Shown here: one piece after another, positions 36,869 to 46,868 of the stretch
How the letters are laid out: the number at the start of each line of letters is the position of its first letter
How positions within the stretch are numbered: position 1 is the first letter of the stretch
Origin: Halomonas sp. 54_146
Lineage (GTDB): Bacteria; Pseudomonadota; Gammaproteobacteria; Pseudomonadales; Halomonadaceae
Length of the DNA: 56,108 nt
Assembly (NCBI RefSeq): GCF_001507855.1
Contig: NZ_LGEN01000023.1
Coordinates: 1 to 56,108, forward strand
Reading direction: 5' to 3'
The notes under the pieces: generated by a model
Databases searched by the model: none
Seen by the model: the letters and a program-made list of their open reading frames with translations, nothing else
What the model was told of the DNA's origin: nothing
Translations under genes and position numbers: made by a program

Positions 36869-38635
36869 TTAGCGGACTTGCAGTTGCCGATGCAGACGAT
36901 GGCGACGTTCAAATTCACGCACCCGCTGACGGGCAAACTCTATTGTTTGTGCGGTCATCACGCTGCGGTTTTCATCTTTCAACTCGCCGCCCATGTGGCG
37001 CACCAACACCATGGCCGTCTCGACCATCGCCTCAAACGCTGCCGAACTGTCAATCGCACCCGGTAGCGGCATTAACAGCGTGATGCCTGGGGTCATAAAT
37101 TCACCCATTTCTTCAATGGGGAAAGTGCCGGGTTTGACCACATTAACCATTGAGAACTGCAGCTCGCTGTCGTCGCTTTCGGTTTCAAAGCGGTGGAAAA
37201 TGCCCATCGCGCTACTGTAGCGCAATCCACACACCATCATCAGTTCGAGCAGCTTACTGCCATCAAACCCTTCTGGGTCGCGGGAAAGTACGCTAATCAC
37301 CACCACTTCTTCAGCGTTAGAAAGCGTTTCTTTGGCGTGCTCACCGCTAACATCATGGCGCAGGGCTTTTGCTAACGTGGGGTGAGCGCGAACTCGCTCG
37401 TCGGCGGCGCGATCATCATAGGCTCGGTCGCTGGCGTACTCGTCGCTGGCATACTCGTCACGCTCAGCAGCGCCAGCGCTGAAGCGCTCTTTATCGTCGG
37501 CTAAGCGCTGCTGGGCAGCAAGCCGTTCTGCCGCGGCGGCATTGGCGGCCGCCTCGCGGGCTTGCGCCTGCTCTTGAGCGAGACGCGCACGCTCTGCCTC
37601 AGCCGCTTCTTTTGCCTCACGGCGCTGCTCAGCTTCCAGTGCTTTGCGCTCAGCTTTCTCTTTTGCCAGTGCTTTATCGCGTATGGCTTTCTCGGCTTTT
37701 TTGCGCTGCTTTTCTTTACGGCGTTCAATCAAGCGGCGCTTAAAGGAGCGCCCCATCCCTTCAAAATCAACCAAACGATACTCATCTACTTCATCATCGT
37801 CTAACTCATCATGCTCACCCACCGTGTCTGAGCGCAGCTGACGACGCTTGGGCGAATGATCACCCAAGGCATGTTTAGCAAACACCGCATCTTCAGGCTC
37901 GGCGCGCAGCACAGGCTCTTGCTCTTGCTGAGGCTGTACGCGCATTTCATCAACGCTGGTTGCCGACAACGAAGCATCTGCAGCGGGCAATGGCTGTTCA
38001 GCTTGCGGCGCAGAAAACGAGATACTCGGCTCACGGCGTTCATGTTCATTAGCCGTTGCTGCCGCTGGAGTGCTTGCTGCGTCGTTAGTCGCAGCAGGAG
38101 CTGCAGCAGAGGCACTCACCGCCGCAGGTGTTTCAACAGAAGGTGTTTCAACAGCAGGTGTTTCAACAAAAGCGCGCTCTGCAGAAACGTTCTCTGCAGG
38201 AGCACTGGCCGCAGCCACCGGAGCCGCTCGTTGCTCCACGTTTAACGGCGCAGGTGTGGCTTTTACTGCCGCTGCTGCCGCGTCAGTTTTTTCAGCTTTA
38301 CGTTTGGCCGATTTAGCCGAAACTGAGCGCCTAAATTCGGAAAGCACTCGGGAGGGGCCGGGGTGCTCTTGACGCTCTAACTTTGGCTTATTGCCTAAGC
38401 CACTGTAGTCAGCAGGTTTGACTACGCGAGCACCGCCATTGGGAAGCTCCCACTCGATCTCCGCTGCTTTAGCAGCCTCTTCGGGGTCTTCTTCTAGCTG
38501 ACTGGTTGAAAGGTCTTTCTCCGCCTGATCCAGACGGGGTACACGACGCTGACGTTGAAACCTGCGCGCACCGTCTATAACGATAAGCGACACCAACGCC
38601 AACCCTAAAATAATTAGCCACTCTCTTAGTTCCAT
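36869..38635 (-). CDS. zipA: Cell division protein ZipA, unusually long
   Basis: ZipA anchors FtsZ to the inner membrane. The N-terminus is a single membrane helix (LREWLIILGLALVSLIVIDG) followed by a basic stretch, and the last 140 residues are the FtsZ-binding domain (VISVLSRDPEGFDGSKLLEL, GIFHRFETE, FPIEEMGEFMTPGITLLMPLPG). The 588 residues far exceed the usual 300-400. The excess is a disordered linker containing Ala-rich stretches, a VETPA repeat (15-bp units at about 38128-38172), a long Arg/Glu/Ala helix (about residues 300-385) and a doubled DEYAS. Position next to smc and ligA is the usual gammaproteobacterial arrangement. Confidence 0.93.
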   Translation of the reverse strand: MELREWLIILGLALVSLIVIDGARRFQRQRRVPRLDQAEKDLSTSQLEEDPEEAAKAAEIEWELPNGGARVVKPADYSGLGNKPKLERQEHPGPSRVLSEFRRSVSAKSAKRKAEKTDAAAAAVKATPAPLNVEQRAAPVAAASAPAENVSAERAFVETPAVETPSVETPAAVSASAAAPAATNDAASTPAAATANEHERREPSISFSAPQAEQPLPAADASLSATSVDEMRVQPQQEQEPVLRAEPEDAVFAKHALGDHSPKRRQLRSDTVGEHDELDDDEVDEYRLVDFEGMGRSFKRRLIERRKEKQRKKAEKAIRDKALAKEKAERKALEAEQRREAKEAAEAERARLAQEQAQAREAAANAAAAERLAAQQRLADDKERFSAGAAERDEYASDEYASDRAYDDRAADERVRAHPTLAKALRHDVSGEHAKETLSNAEEVVVISVLSRDPEGFDGSKLLELMMVCGLRYSSAMGIFHRFETESDDSELQFSMVNVVKPGTFPIEEMGEFMTPGITLLMPLPGAIDSSAAFEAMVETAMVLVRHMGGELKDENRSVMTAQTIEFARQRVREFERRHRLHRQLQVR

Positions 38636-39040
38636 GTCGAACGTTCCATGGTCATCTTGCCGGTTGCTAAGGCACCATACCTGAATATGGGTAACTACTA
38701 TGTATTCAGTACCGTTTTAATTCAGTACTCTTTAATTCAGTACGATTTGATAAGCACTGTCTGAAAAGTGCTATCTGAAAAAGCACTCGCAGCATGCTGG
38801 GTGGGCGCTTGTAGATAGCTGCTTATTGATAACCACCTGGCACCAAGCATAGCGTGATTGCCATGAAAAGAGCCAATTTTTGCTGATAATTACACGTTCT
38901 TTATGCTTTTGGCACTGTTTATTGAAGCAGATTAAGGCAAAAAATTGAGCTGAGTTCAAACCAAAGGGTCACAGGCGTTGGATAAAACACCTTCCAGCAT
39001 GCTCATTTAATCGACCGACTCATTTAATCGATCGAATCAC
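38636..39040. other. Intergenic region between smc and zipA
   Basis: This 405-bp gap has no credible gene; the one open frame (38771-38959, minus) lacks a ribosome binding site. It must contain the zipA promoter near its left end, but no clear -35/-10 pair was found. It carries two arrays of short tandem repeats, one at each end, and an AT-rich middle. Confidence 0.6.
38704..38750. repeat. 15-16-bp direct repeat (3 copies) in the zipA upstream region
   Basis: ATTCAGTAC occurs at 38704, 38720 and 38735, each followed by a T-rich spacer. The period is 15-16 bp. A second pair with GTGCT/GCACT and CTGAAAA follows at about 38755-38787. Confidence 0.75.
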
Positions 39041-39049
39041 CTAATCAAC
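39002..39049. repeat. 17-bp tandem repeat at the 3' end of smc
   Basis: CTCATTTAATCGACCGA (39002-39018) is followed by CTCATTTAATCGATCGA (39019-39035), and a degenerate third copy, ATCACCTAATCAACC, overlaps the smc stop codon. This suggests that the end of the gene was the source of the duplication. Confidence 0.75.
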
Positions 39050-42000
39050 CAGCGCCGCCGCTTCTTCAATACCCACCGAGACTAACCGCGATACGCCGGG
39101 CTCTTGCATGGTCACCCCCATCAAGCGCTCGGCGGCTTCCATGGCGATTTTATTGTGGGTGATATAGATAAACTGCACGTTCTCAGACATCTCTTTCACC
39201 AGCCTAGCGTAGCGCCCCACGTTGGCATCATCCAGCGGTGCGTCCACTTCATCCAGCATACAAAACGGCGCAGGATTAAGCTGAAAAATAGCGAACACCA
39301 GCGACAGCGCGGTAAGCGCTTTTTCACCGCCAGACAGCAGGTGAATGGTGCTGTTCTTCTTACCCGGCGGGCGGGCCATAATCGCCACGCCGGTTTCCAG
39401 CAGGTCATCGCCAGTTAACGTTAGCCATGCCGCGCCGCCGCCAAACACTCTGGGGAACAACGCCTGCAGCCCGGCATTAACCTGATCAAAGGTTTCACGA
39501 AACCGCACGCGGGTTTCCTGATCAATGCGCTTAATCGCCCGTTCGAGTGTTTCCAGCGCTTCGGTTAGCTCGGCATGCTGGGCTTCTAAATAGTTACGCC
39601 GCTCAGCCTGCTGGTCGTACTCCTCGATGGCGGCGAGGTTGATCGCGCCCAAACGGCGAATTTTGTCAGTGGTGGCTTCAAGGCGCTCTTGCCAACCGGC
39701 TTCACTGGCCTCTGGGGGAATTTGTTCGGCAAGCGTTTCAGCGTTATGGCCAAGCTCCGCTAGGTGTTCATCTTGGGTGGCGGCTTTTAGCGCCAGTGCC
39801 TGAACGTCCATACGCCGCTGTTGGAGCTGCTCGCGGGTCTGTTCCAGGTTGCGCTCGTGCTGCTGGCGGGCAAGTTCATCCGTGCGCAGCTGCTCCGCCA
39901 GCGCCTGAGCCTGCTGGCGAGTCGCATTTAAGCGCCCCTCCTGCTGCTCGCGCTGGTGAAGCAGTTCTTCAAGCTCTTCGCCCGCCAGTTCGTCGGGTTC
40001 AATCAGCATTTCCCGCGTCTCTTCCAGCTCGGCAATGCGTAGCGATAGGCGCTCTTCACTATCGCTTGAGCGCGACTGCTGCGCACGCAGGCTATCGCGT
40101 TCGGCGCTTAGGCGTTCACGCTCTAGTGCCAACGCCTGCTGTTGGGCTTTAAGCGGTGCATGCTGCTGGTTGAGCTGATCACGTGCTTCGCGCTGGCGGT
40201 TGCGCTGCTCGGCGCTGGTTTCCCGTGCTTCGGCACTGCTTTCCAATTGCTCCATGGCCACATGCCAGCGGGCACGCTGTTCATCTATAGTGAGCGCTAG
40301 CTCGGCTTCGTCTTCTTGCAGCTGGGCAAGCTCTTCATCAAGTTCCGTGGCACGGCTTTCAAGGTGTTCCAAGCGCTGAGCCAGGCTGCGCTCTTTTACC
40401 GCCAACTGCTGAAGTGTTGCGGCGTGGGTGCGTTCCTGCTCGGCCTGCTGCTCGCGGGTTTGCTCTAGTGCTTCAATCGTCTCGCTGGCGGCTTCGCACT
40501 GCTCTTCGGCTAGCGCCAGCGCTTGTTCTTGTTGCTCACGTTGGGCGTTCAGTTCGGCGTAGCGGCGGCGCGTTAATAGCAACCCATCAATGCCCTCGCC
40601 GTTGGCCTGCTGATGCAACCAGCCACGCCCTCGCCAGACACCATCACGGCTCACCACGCTTTCACCGGGTGCCAGGTTTGCTACCTGCTGCTCGGCCTGT
40701 TCAGCGGTTTGGGTGTAGTGAATGCTTGCTAACCACTCCCCTAGCGCACCGGCACCTTTTACCAGGCTGTCGAGACGCTGCCCTGATGGGTTAGCAGTCA
40801 ACGGGGTGTGATCAATCAAACGCCAGTCTGCGGCCAAGGCCTCAGGCAGAGCGGCTAACTGATGGCTAGCAACCAAACGGGCATTGAGCCAGGGTGCCAA
40901 TAGCCAAGAAACCAGCGCTTCCCAGCCGGGTTCTACCTGCAGCACTTCGCCCAGCTGGGGGGCATCTGCCAAGCCATGCGCTGCTAAGGTCGTGCCAATG
41001 GCAGGATCGTGATCTACCAAGGCGGCGTCAATCAACGCTTGCAGTGAAGCCAACTCCCCCTGACGCTGGCTAAGTTCAGCGCGTTGCTGATCCCGCGCCT
41101 GAACCGCCTGCTGGTAGGCCGCCTTGGCATCGCCGTAGCGCTGCTGCCATTGGTCGCGCTGGGTTTGAAAGCCTTCTGCCTGCTGCTGGGCATCCGTCAA
41201 CTGCGCCTCACACACCGCGTGTTCTTCACGCAGCACGGTAAGGTCAGCCACTTCGTTGTGCTGCTGGCGGCGGCGCTGGTTTTCGGTTTGAAGCCGCGCG
41301 ATGCGCTGCTCTAGGTCGCGCAGCTGGTCCTGGCTTCGCTCAGCGTCGCGGCTGGCATCCCGCCAGCGTGTTTCCGCATCGGCCCACTGCTGCTCGGCGG
41401 CTTCAAGCGCTGGCGAGGCATCGGCCAGCGCCTGCTCAAGGCTTTCCAGCTGCTCTTCCAGCGCTTCGTGTTCGGGGTGCAAATCATCAAAGCGTTCGTC
41501 AATCGCGATCAGGCGCTGTTGATCGCCTGCGCTGATTTGGCGCTGCTCGTCCAGCTCGCGGCGGGCGGTAGCGATATCGCTGGCAAGCTGCGCTTCACGG
41601 CTGCGGCGGTGGGCCTGGTCTTGCTCCAAACGAGCAATGCGCGTGGTGGTTTCAAAGAACTGCTGTTGGTGGCGGTCGAGCACTTCCGCTAATTCATCGT
41701 GCTGCTCGCGGGCCTGTTCCAGGCGGGTTTCGCACTGGCGAACGCCAAACACCTCTTTTTCGACCGCTATTTCAAGTTCGCGCACGCGGCTTTCCTGGTG
41801 CGACTGCTCGCTGCGCAGGGTGCGCCCGCGCAGCAGCGCAAGCTCGCCTTTGAGGCGATACTCCAGCTGCTTTAACTCTTGATAGCGTTTAGCGGCTTCG
41901 GCCTGACGCTTGAGACGTTCAAGCTGCTTATCCAGCTCTTCGCGAATGTCGTCGAGGCGTTCCAGGTTTTCCTGGGTTCGCCGCATGCGGTTTTCGGTTT

Positions 42001-42535
42001 CCCGGCGGCGCTCTTTATATTTGGAGATACCGGCGGCTTCTTCAAGCGTTGCGCGCAGGTCGTCGGGGCGCGCTTCAATCAGCCGCGAAATCATGCCCTG
42101 GCCGATAATCGCGTAGGAGCGCGGCCCCAGCCCGGTGCCCATAAACAGGTCGGCGATATCTCGGCGGCGACACTTCTGGCCGTTAAAGAAGTAGTTAGAT
42201 TGCCCATCACGGGTGACTAAGCGCTTAACAACAATGTCGGCGTATTGGGCGTAAACACCGCCCATGCTGCCATCGCGATTATCAAACTTGAGTTCTATCG
42301 AGGCTTGGCCAATTGGCTTGCGGCCGGTGGAGCCGTTAAAAATAACGTCCGCCATCGATTCGCCGCGCAGGGTTTTAGCGGAGGACTCCCCCATTACCCA
42401 GCGCACGGCGTCAATAATATTAGATTTACCGCAGCCGTTAGGCCCCACGATGGCCGTCATATTGCCATCGAAGGGCACCGTGACAGGGTCTACGAAGGAC
42501 TTAAACCCCACTAACCGTATTGACGTTAAGCGCAT
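39041..42535 (-). CDS. smc: Chromosome segregation protein SMC
   Basis: This 1164-residue ATPase has the N-terminal Walker A (AIVGPNGCGKSNIIDAVRW), two long coiled coils separated by a hinge (about residues 500-640), the signature motif (LLSGGEKALTALSLVFAI) and Walker B (FCMLDEVDAPLDD) at the C-terminus. SMC dimers with ScpA and ScpB organise the chromosome. It is 33 bp after ccmI on the same strand without an evident terminator, so read-through from the ccm operon is possible. zipA lies downstream. Confidence 0.98.
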   Translation of the reverse strand: MRLTSIRLVGFKSFVDPVTVPFDGNMTAIVGPNGCGKSNIIDAVRWVMGESSAKTLRGESMADVIFNGSTGRKPIGQASIELKFDNRDGSMGGVYAQYADIVVKRLVTRDGQSNYFFNGQKCRRRDIADLFMGTGLGPRSYAIIGQGMISRLIEARPDDLRATLEEAAGISKYKERRRETENRMRRTQENLERLDDIREELDKQLERLKRQAEAAKRYQELKQLEYRLKGELALLRGRTLRSEQSHQESRVRELEIAVEKEVFGVRQCETRLEQAREQHDELAEVLDRHQQQFFETTTRIARLEQDQAHRRSREAQLASDIATARRELDEQRQISAGDQQRLIAIDERFDDLHPEHEALEEQLESLEQALADASPALEAAEQQWADAETRWRDASRDAERSQDQLRDLEQRIARLQTENQRRRQQHNEVADLTVLREEHAVCEAQLTDAQQQAEGFQTQRDQWQQRYGDAKAAYQQAVQARDQQRAELSQRQGELASLQALIDAALVDHDPAIGTTLAAHGLADAPQLGEVLQVEPGWEALVSWLLAPWLNARLVASHQLAALPEALAADWRLIDHTPLTANPSGQRLDSLVKGAGALGEWLASIHYTQTAEQAEQQVANLAPGESVVSRDGVWRGRGWLHQQANGEGIDGLLLTRRRYAELNAQREQQEQALALAEEQCEAASETIEALEQTREQQAEQERTHAATLQQLAVKERSLAQRLEHLESRATELDEELAQLQEDEAELALTIDEQRARWHVAMEQLESSAEARETSAEQRNRQREARDQLNQQHAPLKAQQQALALERERLSAERDSLRAQQSRSSDSEERLSLRIAELEETREMLIEPDELAGEELEELLHQREQQEGRLNATRQQAQALAEQLRTDELARQQHERNLEQTREQLQQRRMDVQALALKAATQDEHLAELGHNAETLAEQIPPEASEAGWQERLEATTDKIRRLGAINLAAIEEYDQQAERRNYLEAQHAELTEALETLERAIKRIDQETRVRFRETFDQVNAGLQALFPRVFGGGAAWLTLTGDDLLETGVAIMARPPGKKNSTIHLLSGGEKALTALSLVFAIFQLNPAPFCMLDEVDAPLDDANVGRYARLVKEMSENVQFIYITHNKIAMEAAERLMGVTMQEPGVSRLVSVGIEEAAALVD

Positions 42536-42568
42536 ACCAAAATGGCGCCTTTTCTATTGGCAGTACGG

Positions 42569-43816
42569 CTATTCAAAAACACGGTTAATCACTACTTCAG
42601 CGGCTTCATCGTCAGCGATAGGCCCAACGCTCACGCCTTCAAGATCGCCAAATAGATCCCCTGGCTGGGGCATCGCCTGCCCCGAGGAGGAAACGCGTAC
42701 CATCAAGCGCGCTTCCTGCACCTGGGAGATTTGCGCCTGGGGCGACATGGCCGCGCTATTATCTAGCACCACCGTCATCGGCAATTCAGACACCAGCGTC
42801 TGCACCACGGCCAGGGGCGGTAGTTCGCCGGCGATATCGCGGGCGGTGATAAAAACAGTATCGTTATCATTGACCCGTTCAGCGAGCGCTTCGTCTAGCG
42901 AAACACTCACCCGAATACCGTTACTCTGGGCAGTTTCCACTGCGGCGTCTTCAGGCTCAATACCCATCCGTTCCTGGGCGACACGGATACCGTCACGTAA
43001 CGAGGCTGCCGTATTAGGGTCTTCAATATTAGCCACCGCACGGCGCCAGCGGTCAATGGCCTGCTCATAATCGCCATTATCGAAGGCGTGAATGCCTAAC
43101 AGCCCTAGCACCGTTGGCTGGCGCGGGTCTTGTTCAAGGGTTTCATCTACCAGCGCCTGCACTTCATCGGTGAGCTCGCGCTCGGCCATGAAGAAGCGAA
43201 TTTGTGCCAGCTGAGCGAGCAGCGGAGGAATGCGCCCTTCAATGTCAATCAAACGCTCCAGTGCGTTAACCGCTTGGGGCATTTGGCCTGTTTCACGGTA
43301 GATCGGAAACAGCGCGCTCCACACATTGGGGTTGCCCGGCTGACGTTCGGCCTGCTCCTCCATGCGTTCGATAAACATGGTCAGTGAGCCTTCAGGGTCG
43401 TTCTGCACCTCTTCCTGCACCGCTAAAAGCACCAGATCGCCCTCGGCACCGTTCTGTTGGTACCAGAGCACGCTGGCGACCACAACGCCAACCATCACAA
43501 ACGGCACGACGAGCCGCCCAGCGTTAGCTGATTCAAGCGGGCGACGCGCGGTAACCGCCGTGTCTTCCAGCAGGCTGCGTTCAAGTTCCAGGCGGTCTTC
43601 ATCAAAGCGAGCGGCGTCAATATCACCCCGCTCACGAGCCGCCTCTAACGACGCCAAGCGGCGTTTAAAAATCGCTACGTTCTGCTCAGCAGAGGTGTCG
43701 TTGGCTTCAAATGCGTGCAGTTGATCATGCAAAGGGCGCGCATTTCTTAGTGGCAACACCAGCAGCCATAGCGCAGGTAACAGTAAAACGGCAATCGCAA
43801 TCCAGAGCAGCGTCAT
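42569..43816 (-). CDS. ccmI: Cytochrome c biogenesis protein CcmI
   Basis: This 415-residue protein has two N-terminal membrane helices (LLWIAIAVLLLPALWLLVLP and VVPFVMVGVVVASVLWY) flanking a leucine-zipper-like cytoplasmic loop, then a TPR domain (VWSALFPIYRETGQMPQAVN, QPTVLGLLGIHAFDNGDYEQ) and a C-terminal beta domain. CcmI presents apocytochrome c to the haem lyase CcmF-CcmH. It is the last gene of the operon and overlaps ccmH by four bases. Confidence 0.95.
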   Translation of the reverse strand: MTLLWIAIAVLLLPALWLLVLPLRNARPLHDQLHAFEANDTSAEQNVAIFKRRLASLEAARERGDIDAARFDEDRLELERSLLEDTAVTARRPLESANAGRLVVPFVMVGVVVASVLWYQQNGAEGDLVLLAVQEEVQNDPEGSLTMFIERMEEQAERQPGNPNVWSALFPIYRETGQMPQAVNALERLIDIEGRIPPLLAQLAQIRFFMAERELTDEVQALVDETLEQDPRQPTVLGLLGIHAFDNGDYEQAIDRWRRAVANIEDPNTAASLRDGIRVAQERMGIEPEDAAVETAQSNGIRVSVSLDEALAERVNDNDTVFITARDIAGELPPLAVVQTLVSELPMTVVLDNSAAMSPQAQISQVQEARLMVRVSSSGQAMPQPGDLFGDLEGVSVGPIADDEAAEVVINRVFE

Positions 43817-44283
43817 GAAGACCCCTTACGGTTAATCAGCGCATCAATACGGTGGCGCTCTTCTGTACTCAGCGCTTTGGCAGACGCATTGCGGCGGGCG
43901 CGAACCATGCCGACGACGACCAGCGCACCTAGCAATACCAGGGCGATGGGCAGGCCCCAAAGCAAATAAGTGCGGCTCTCTAAGCGCGGGTTATAGAGAA
44001 TGTACTCGCCAAACCGCTGCACCATATGGTTGATAATTTCGATATCCGACTGGCCATCCTGCAAAAGTAAGTACACACGTTCTCGCATGTCCGCCGAAAT
44101 CGGCGCATCGGAGTCATCAATGGCTTGGTTTTCACACAGCGGGCAGCGCATAGAAGCGGTTAAATCCCGGTAACGTTTCTCGGTTACCGGGTCGTCGAAT
44201 TCACGTAGTTCGATACCGCCCGCCACTGCGCCAAACGCCATGACGAGCATCAGTAGCGCTGCGATGGTTCGTATTAACGCCAT
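43813..44283 (-). CDS. ccmH: Cytochrome c biogenesis protein CcmH
   Basis: This 156-residue protein has a signal-like helix (LLMLVMAFGAVAGG), the redox motif MRCPLCENQAI (LRCxxCQ class), a helical body (RVYLLLQDGQSDIEIINHMV, FGEYILYNP) and a C-terminal membrane helix (GLPIALVLLGALVVVGMV). It reduces apocytochrome thiols together with CcmG. Here CcmH and CcmI are separate proteins, unlike the fused E. coli form. Confidence 0.95.
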   Translation of the reverse strand: MALIRTIAALLMLVMAFGAVAGGIELREFDDPVTEKRYRDLTASMRCPLCENQAIDDSDAPISADMRERVYLLLQDGQSDIEIINHMVQRFGEYILYNPRLESRTYLLWGLPIALVLLGALVVVGMVRARRNASAKALSTEERHRIDALINRKGSS

Positions 44284-44801
44284 TTTTCCACCTCCGGCAG
44301 AATACGGTCGCGCACGTCTTGCGGTGATACATAGCCTTTGTGGTGGTAGCGAATCACCCCGTCCGCATCCACCAGAAAGGTTTCTGGGGCACCGTAGACG
44401 CCAAGATCAAAACCTAGCTCGCCGTCTGGATCAAAAATATTGATTTCAAACGGGTCACCAAATTCGCTGAGAAACTGCATGCCCTTTTCGCGGGTATCAC
44501 GGTAGTTAACGCCCACCATGCGTATGCCACGGTCGGCCAGATCCAGCAGTTGCGGCATTTCCTGCTTACAGGCGGGGCACCACTCCCCCCACACGTTTAC
44601 CAAGGTGACCTCGCCGTTAAGCAGCGTTTGGTCGACGCGCCGGTTCTCATCACGCAGCGTGGTCGCCTCAAAGGGAGGGAACTCCCGCGCCATTAGCGCG
44701 GAATCGCGCTGGGAAGGGTCTAGCGCTAAGCCTTGATAAAAGAACAGCGCTAGGCCTAAAAAGCCAACCGGCAGCAGTAACAGTAACAGCCGTCGTTTCA
44801 T
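44274..44801 (-). CDS. ccmG: Thiol:disulfide interchange protein CcmG/DsbE
   Basis: This 175-residue periplasmic thioredoxin-like protein has an N-terminal membrane anchor (LLLLLLPVGFLGLALFFYQG), the active site WGEWCPACKQEMPQL, the family's acidic motif with GVYGAPETFLVD (cis-Pro loop) and a final HHKGYVSPQDV. It passes electrons from DsbD to CcmH. It overlaps its neighbours at both ends, as in typical ccm operons. Confidence 0.97.
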   Translation of the reverse strand: MKRRLLLLLLPVGFLGLALFFYQGLALDPSQRDSALMAREFPPFEATTLRDENRRVDQTLLNGEVTLVNVWGEWCPACKQEMPQLLDLADRGIRMVGVNYRDTREKGMQFLSEFGDPFEINIFDPDGELGFDLGVYGAPETFLVDADGVIRYHHKGYVSPQDVRDRILPEVEKWR

Positions 44802-46816
44802 GCCGTGGCCTCCTGCGCGGTATCGCCTTTACCAGCCACGCCTTTAGCGGCTGGTGCTTCACGGGTGACTACAACGCGGCGGTAACGCTTATCGAGCACT
44901 GCCAAAATACCGCCAAATGCCATCAATAGGCCACCCAACCACAGCCAACGCACAAAGGGCTTGTATTGCACCCGCATCGCCCAGCTACCATCGCCCAGGT
45001 CTTCCCCCATCGCTACATACAGGTCACGGAATAACCCAGGCCGCAGGGCCACTTGGGTCATCGGCATTCCCGTTGCTAAATAGAGACGCTTTTCCGGGCG
45101 CATGGTAAAGCTGCGGCCGGTTTCGCCGCGCTGCACTTGAATGATGGAGGTATCCGCCAAAAAGTTGGGCCCACGGCGCTCGGTGAGCTCGGTCATAGTG
45201 AACTGATAACCCGCCACCTCGACCGTGGTGCCTGGCGACATGCGCACGTTGCGCTCAATGTTGTAGTTGGATACCACCGTGACGCCCACAATGGTCACCG
45301 CGACACCAATATGCCCTAGCACCATGCCCCAGTAAGACAACGAGAGCTTGCGTACACCGGCAATAAACGAACTGGCGTGGCGGGTTTTATCGAACACATC
45401 GCGCACCATCGGCAGCACAATCCACAGCGCGGAGACAATACCCAGCGAGACAAACAGGTTCCACTCACCGCGATACAGCAGCGGCATTAAAATACCCAGC
45501 ACCAGGGCCGCCGCACCGGCCAGCCATAGCTTACGAACCAGTTCACGCCCTGCCATGCCTTTCCAGCGGGCAACCGAGCCTAGCCCCATGAAGATACACA
45601 TCACCACGGTAAGCGGTACGAACAGCGCATTGAAGTAGGGAGGGCCCACGCTGATTTTACCCAGGCCGAGCGAATCCAGAATCAGCGGATAGACAGTACC
45701 CAGCAGCACGGTGACGGTCATAATCACCAGGAAGATATTATTCACCAGCAGCAGCGCATCCCGGGAGAGCCAGTTAAAGCCCACTTTATGACTGACACGC
45801 GGCGCGCGCAGGGCAAACACCAGCAGCGAAAGCGTTACCGTAATCGCCAGCAGCATCAGAATAAAGAAGCCGCGAGCAGGATCGTTGGCAAACGCATGCA
45901 CCGAGGTAAGCACGCCGGAACGCACCAGGAAGGTTCCCATTAACGACAGTGAGAACGTCGAAATAGCCAGCAATACCGTCCAGCTTTTAAACGAGCCGCG
46001 CTTCTCAGTGACCGCCAGCGAGTGCACCAGTGCGGTCCCTGTCAGCCAAGGCAGCAGTGAGGCATTTTCGACCGGGTCCCAGAACCACCAGCCGCCCCAG
46101 CCAAGCTCGTAATAGGCCCACCAGCTGCCCAGCGCAATGCCGACGGTAAGGAATGCCCAGGCAAGGTTTGTCCAAGGCCGTGCCCAGCGGGTCCAGGCAG
46201 CGTCTAGCCGCCCGCCCAACAGTGCCGCGATGGCAAAGGCAAACACCACCGAAAAACCGACATAGCCCATGTAAAGCATGGGGGGGTGAACCACTAGCCC
46301 GAAGTCCTGCAGCAGCGGATTTAGATCAGCGCCGTCCTGGGGCATATTGGGTAACAGCCGCTCAAACGGGTTAGAGGTGACCAGGATGAACAGTAAGAAA
46401 CCGACACATACCATGCCCATAATGCCCATCACGCGGGCGACCATATCCCGCGGCAGCGTGCCGGTGAACAAGCTGGCCGCAAAGCCCCAGCCTGCCAGCA
46501 TCAAGCTCCACAGCAGCACGGAACCTTCATGGTTGCCCCACACCGCGCTGAACTTGTAGTACCACGGCAGCAGCGAGTTGGAATTATTGGCCACGTTGGC
46601 CACGCTAAAGTCGTCCAGCATGTAGCTGGTGGTCAAACAGGCGTAGGCAATGGCAACAAACAGGAACTGCCCGGCTGCCATGGGCTGGCCGTAGGCCATC
46701 CACAGCGGCCGACGGGTAGCTGCACCGGCCAGCGGCATCACCGCCTGCACGATCGCCATTAACAGCGCGACAATGAGGGCGAAGTGGCCTATTTCAGGGA
46801 TCATTTTGATAAGCAT
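44798..46816 (-). CDS. ccmF: Cytochrome c haem lyase subunit CcmF
   Basis: This 672-residue integral membrane protein has about 15 helices and the haem-handling WWD motif region (LGWGGWWFWDPVENASLLPW), with HPPMLYMGYVGF before it. It forms the haem lyase with CcmH and CcmI, attaching haem to CxxCH of apocytochromes. E. coli CcmF is 647 residues. Confidence 0.98.
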   Translation of the reverse strand: MLIKMIPEIGHFALIVALLMAIVQAVMPLAGAATRRPLWMAYGQPMAAGQFLFVAIAYACLTTSYMLDDFSVANVANNSNSLLPWYYKFSAVWGNHEGSVLLWSLMLAGWGFAASLFTGTLPRDMVARVMGIMGMVCVGFLLFILVTSNPFERLLPNMPQDGADLNPLLQDFGLVVHPPMLYMGYVGFSVVFAFAIAALLGGRLDAAWTRWARPWTNLAWAFLTVGIALGSWWAYYELGWGGWWFWDPVENASLLPWLTGTALVHSLAVTEKRGSFKSWTVLLAISTFSLSLMGTFLVRSGVLTSVHAFANDPARGFFILMLLAITVTLSLLVFALRAPRVSHKVGFNWLSRDALLLVNNIFLVIMTVTVLLGTVYPLILDSLGLGKISVGPPYFNALFVPLTVVMCIFMGLGSVARWKGMAGRELVRKLWLAGAAALVLGILMPLLYRGEWNLFVSLGIVSALWIVLPMVRDVFDKTRHASSFIAGVRKLSLSYWGMVLGHIGVAVTIVGVTVVSNYNIERNVRMSPGTTVEVAGYQFTMTELTERRGPNFLADTSIIQVQRGETGRSFTMRPEKRLYLATGMPMTQVALRPGLFRDLYVAMGEDLGDGSWAMRVQYKPFVRWLWLGGLLMAFGGILAVLDKRYRRVVVTREAPAAKGVAGKGDTAQEATA

Positions 46817-46868
46817 GTGCGCTCCGAATTAGCACTGGTGGTATGGCAAGTCGGTTAAACGATAAGGC

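Noticed and set aside
38771..38959. 62-codon minus-strand frame between smc and zipA
   Set aside because: Short, Cys/Phe/Gln-rich, no ribosome binding site and no family resemblance.
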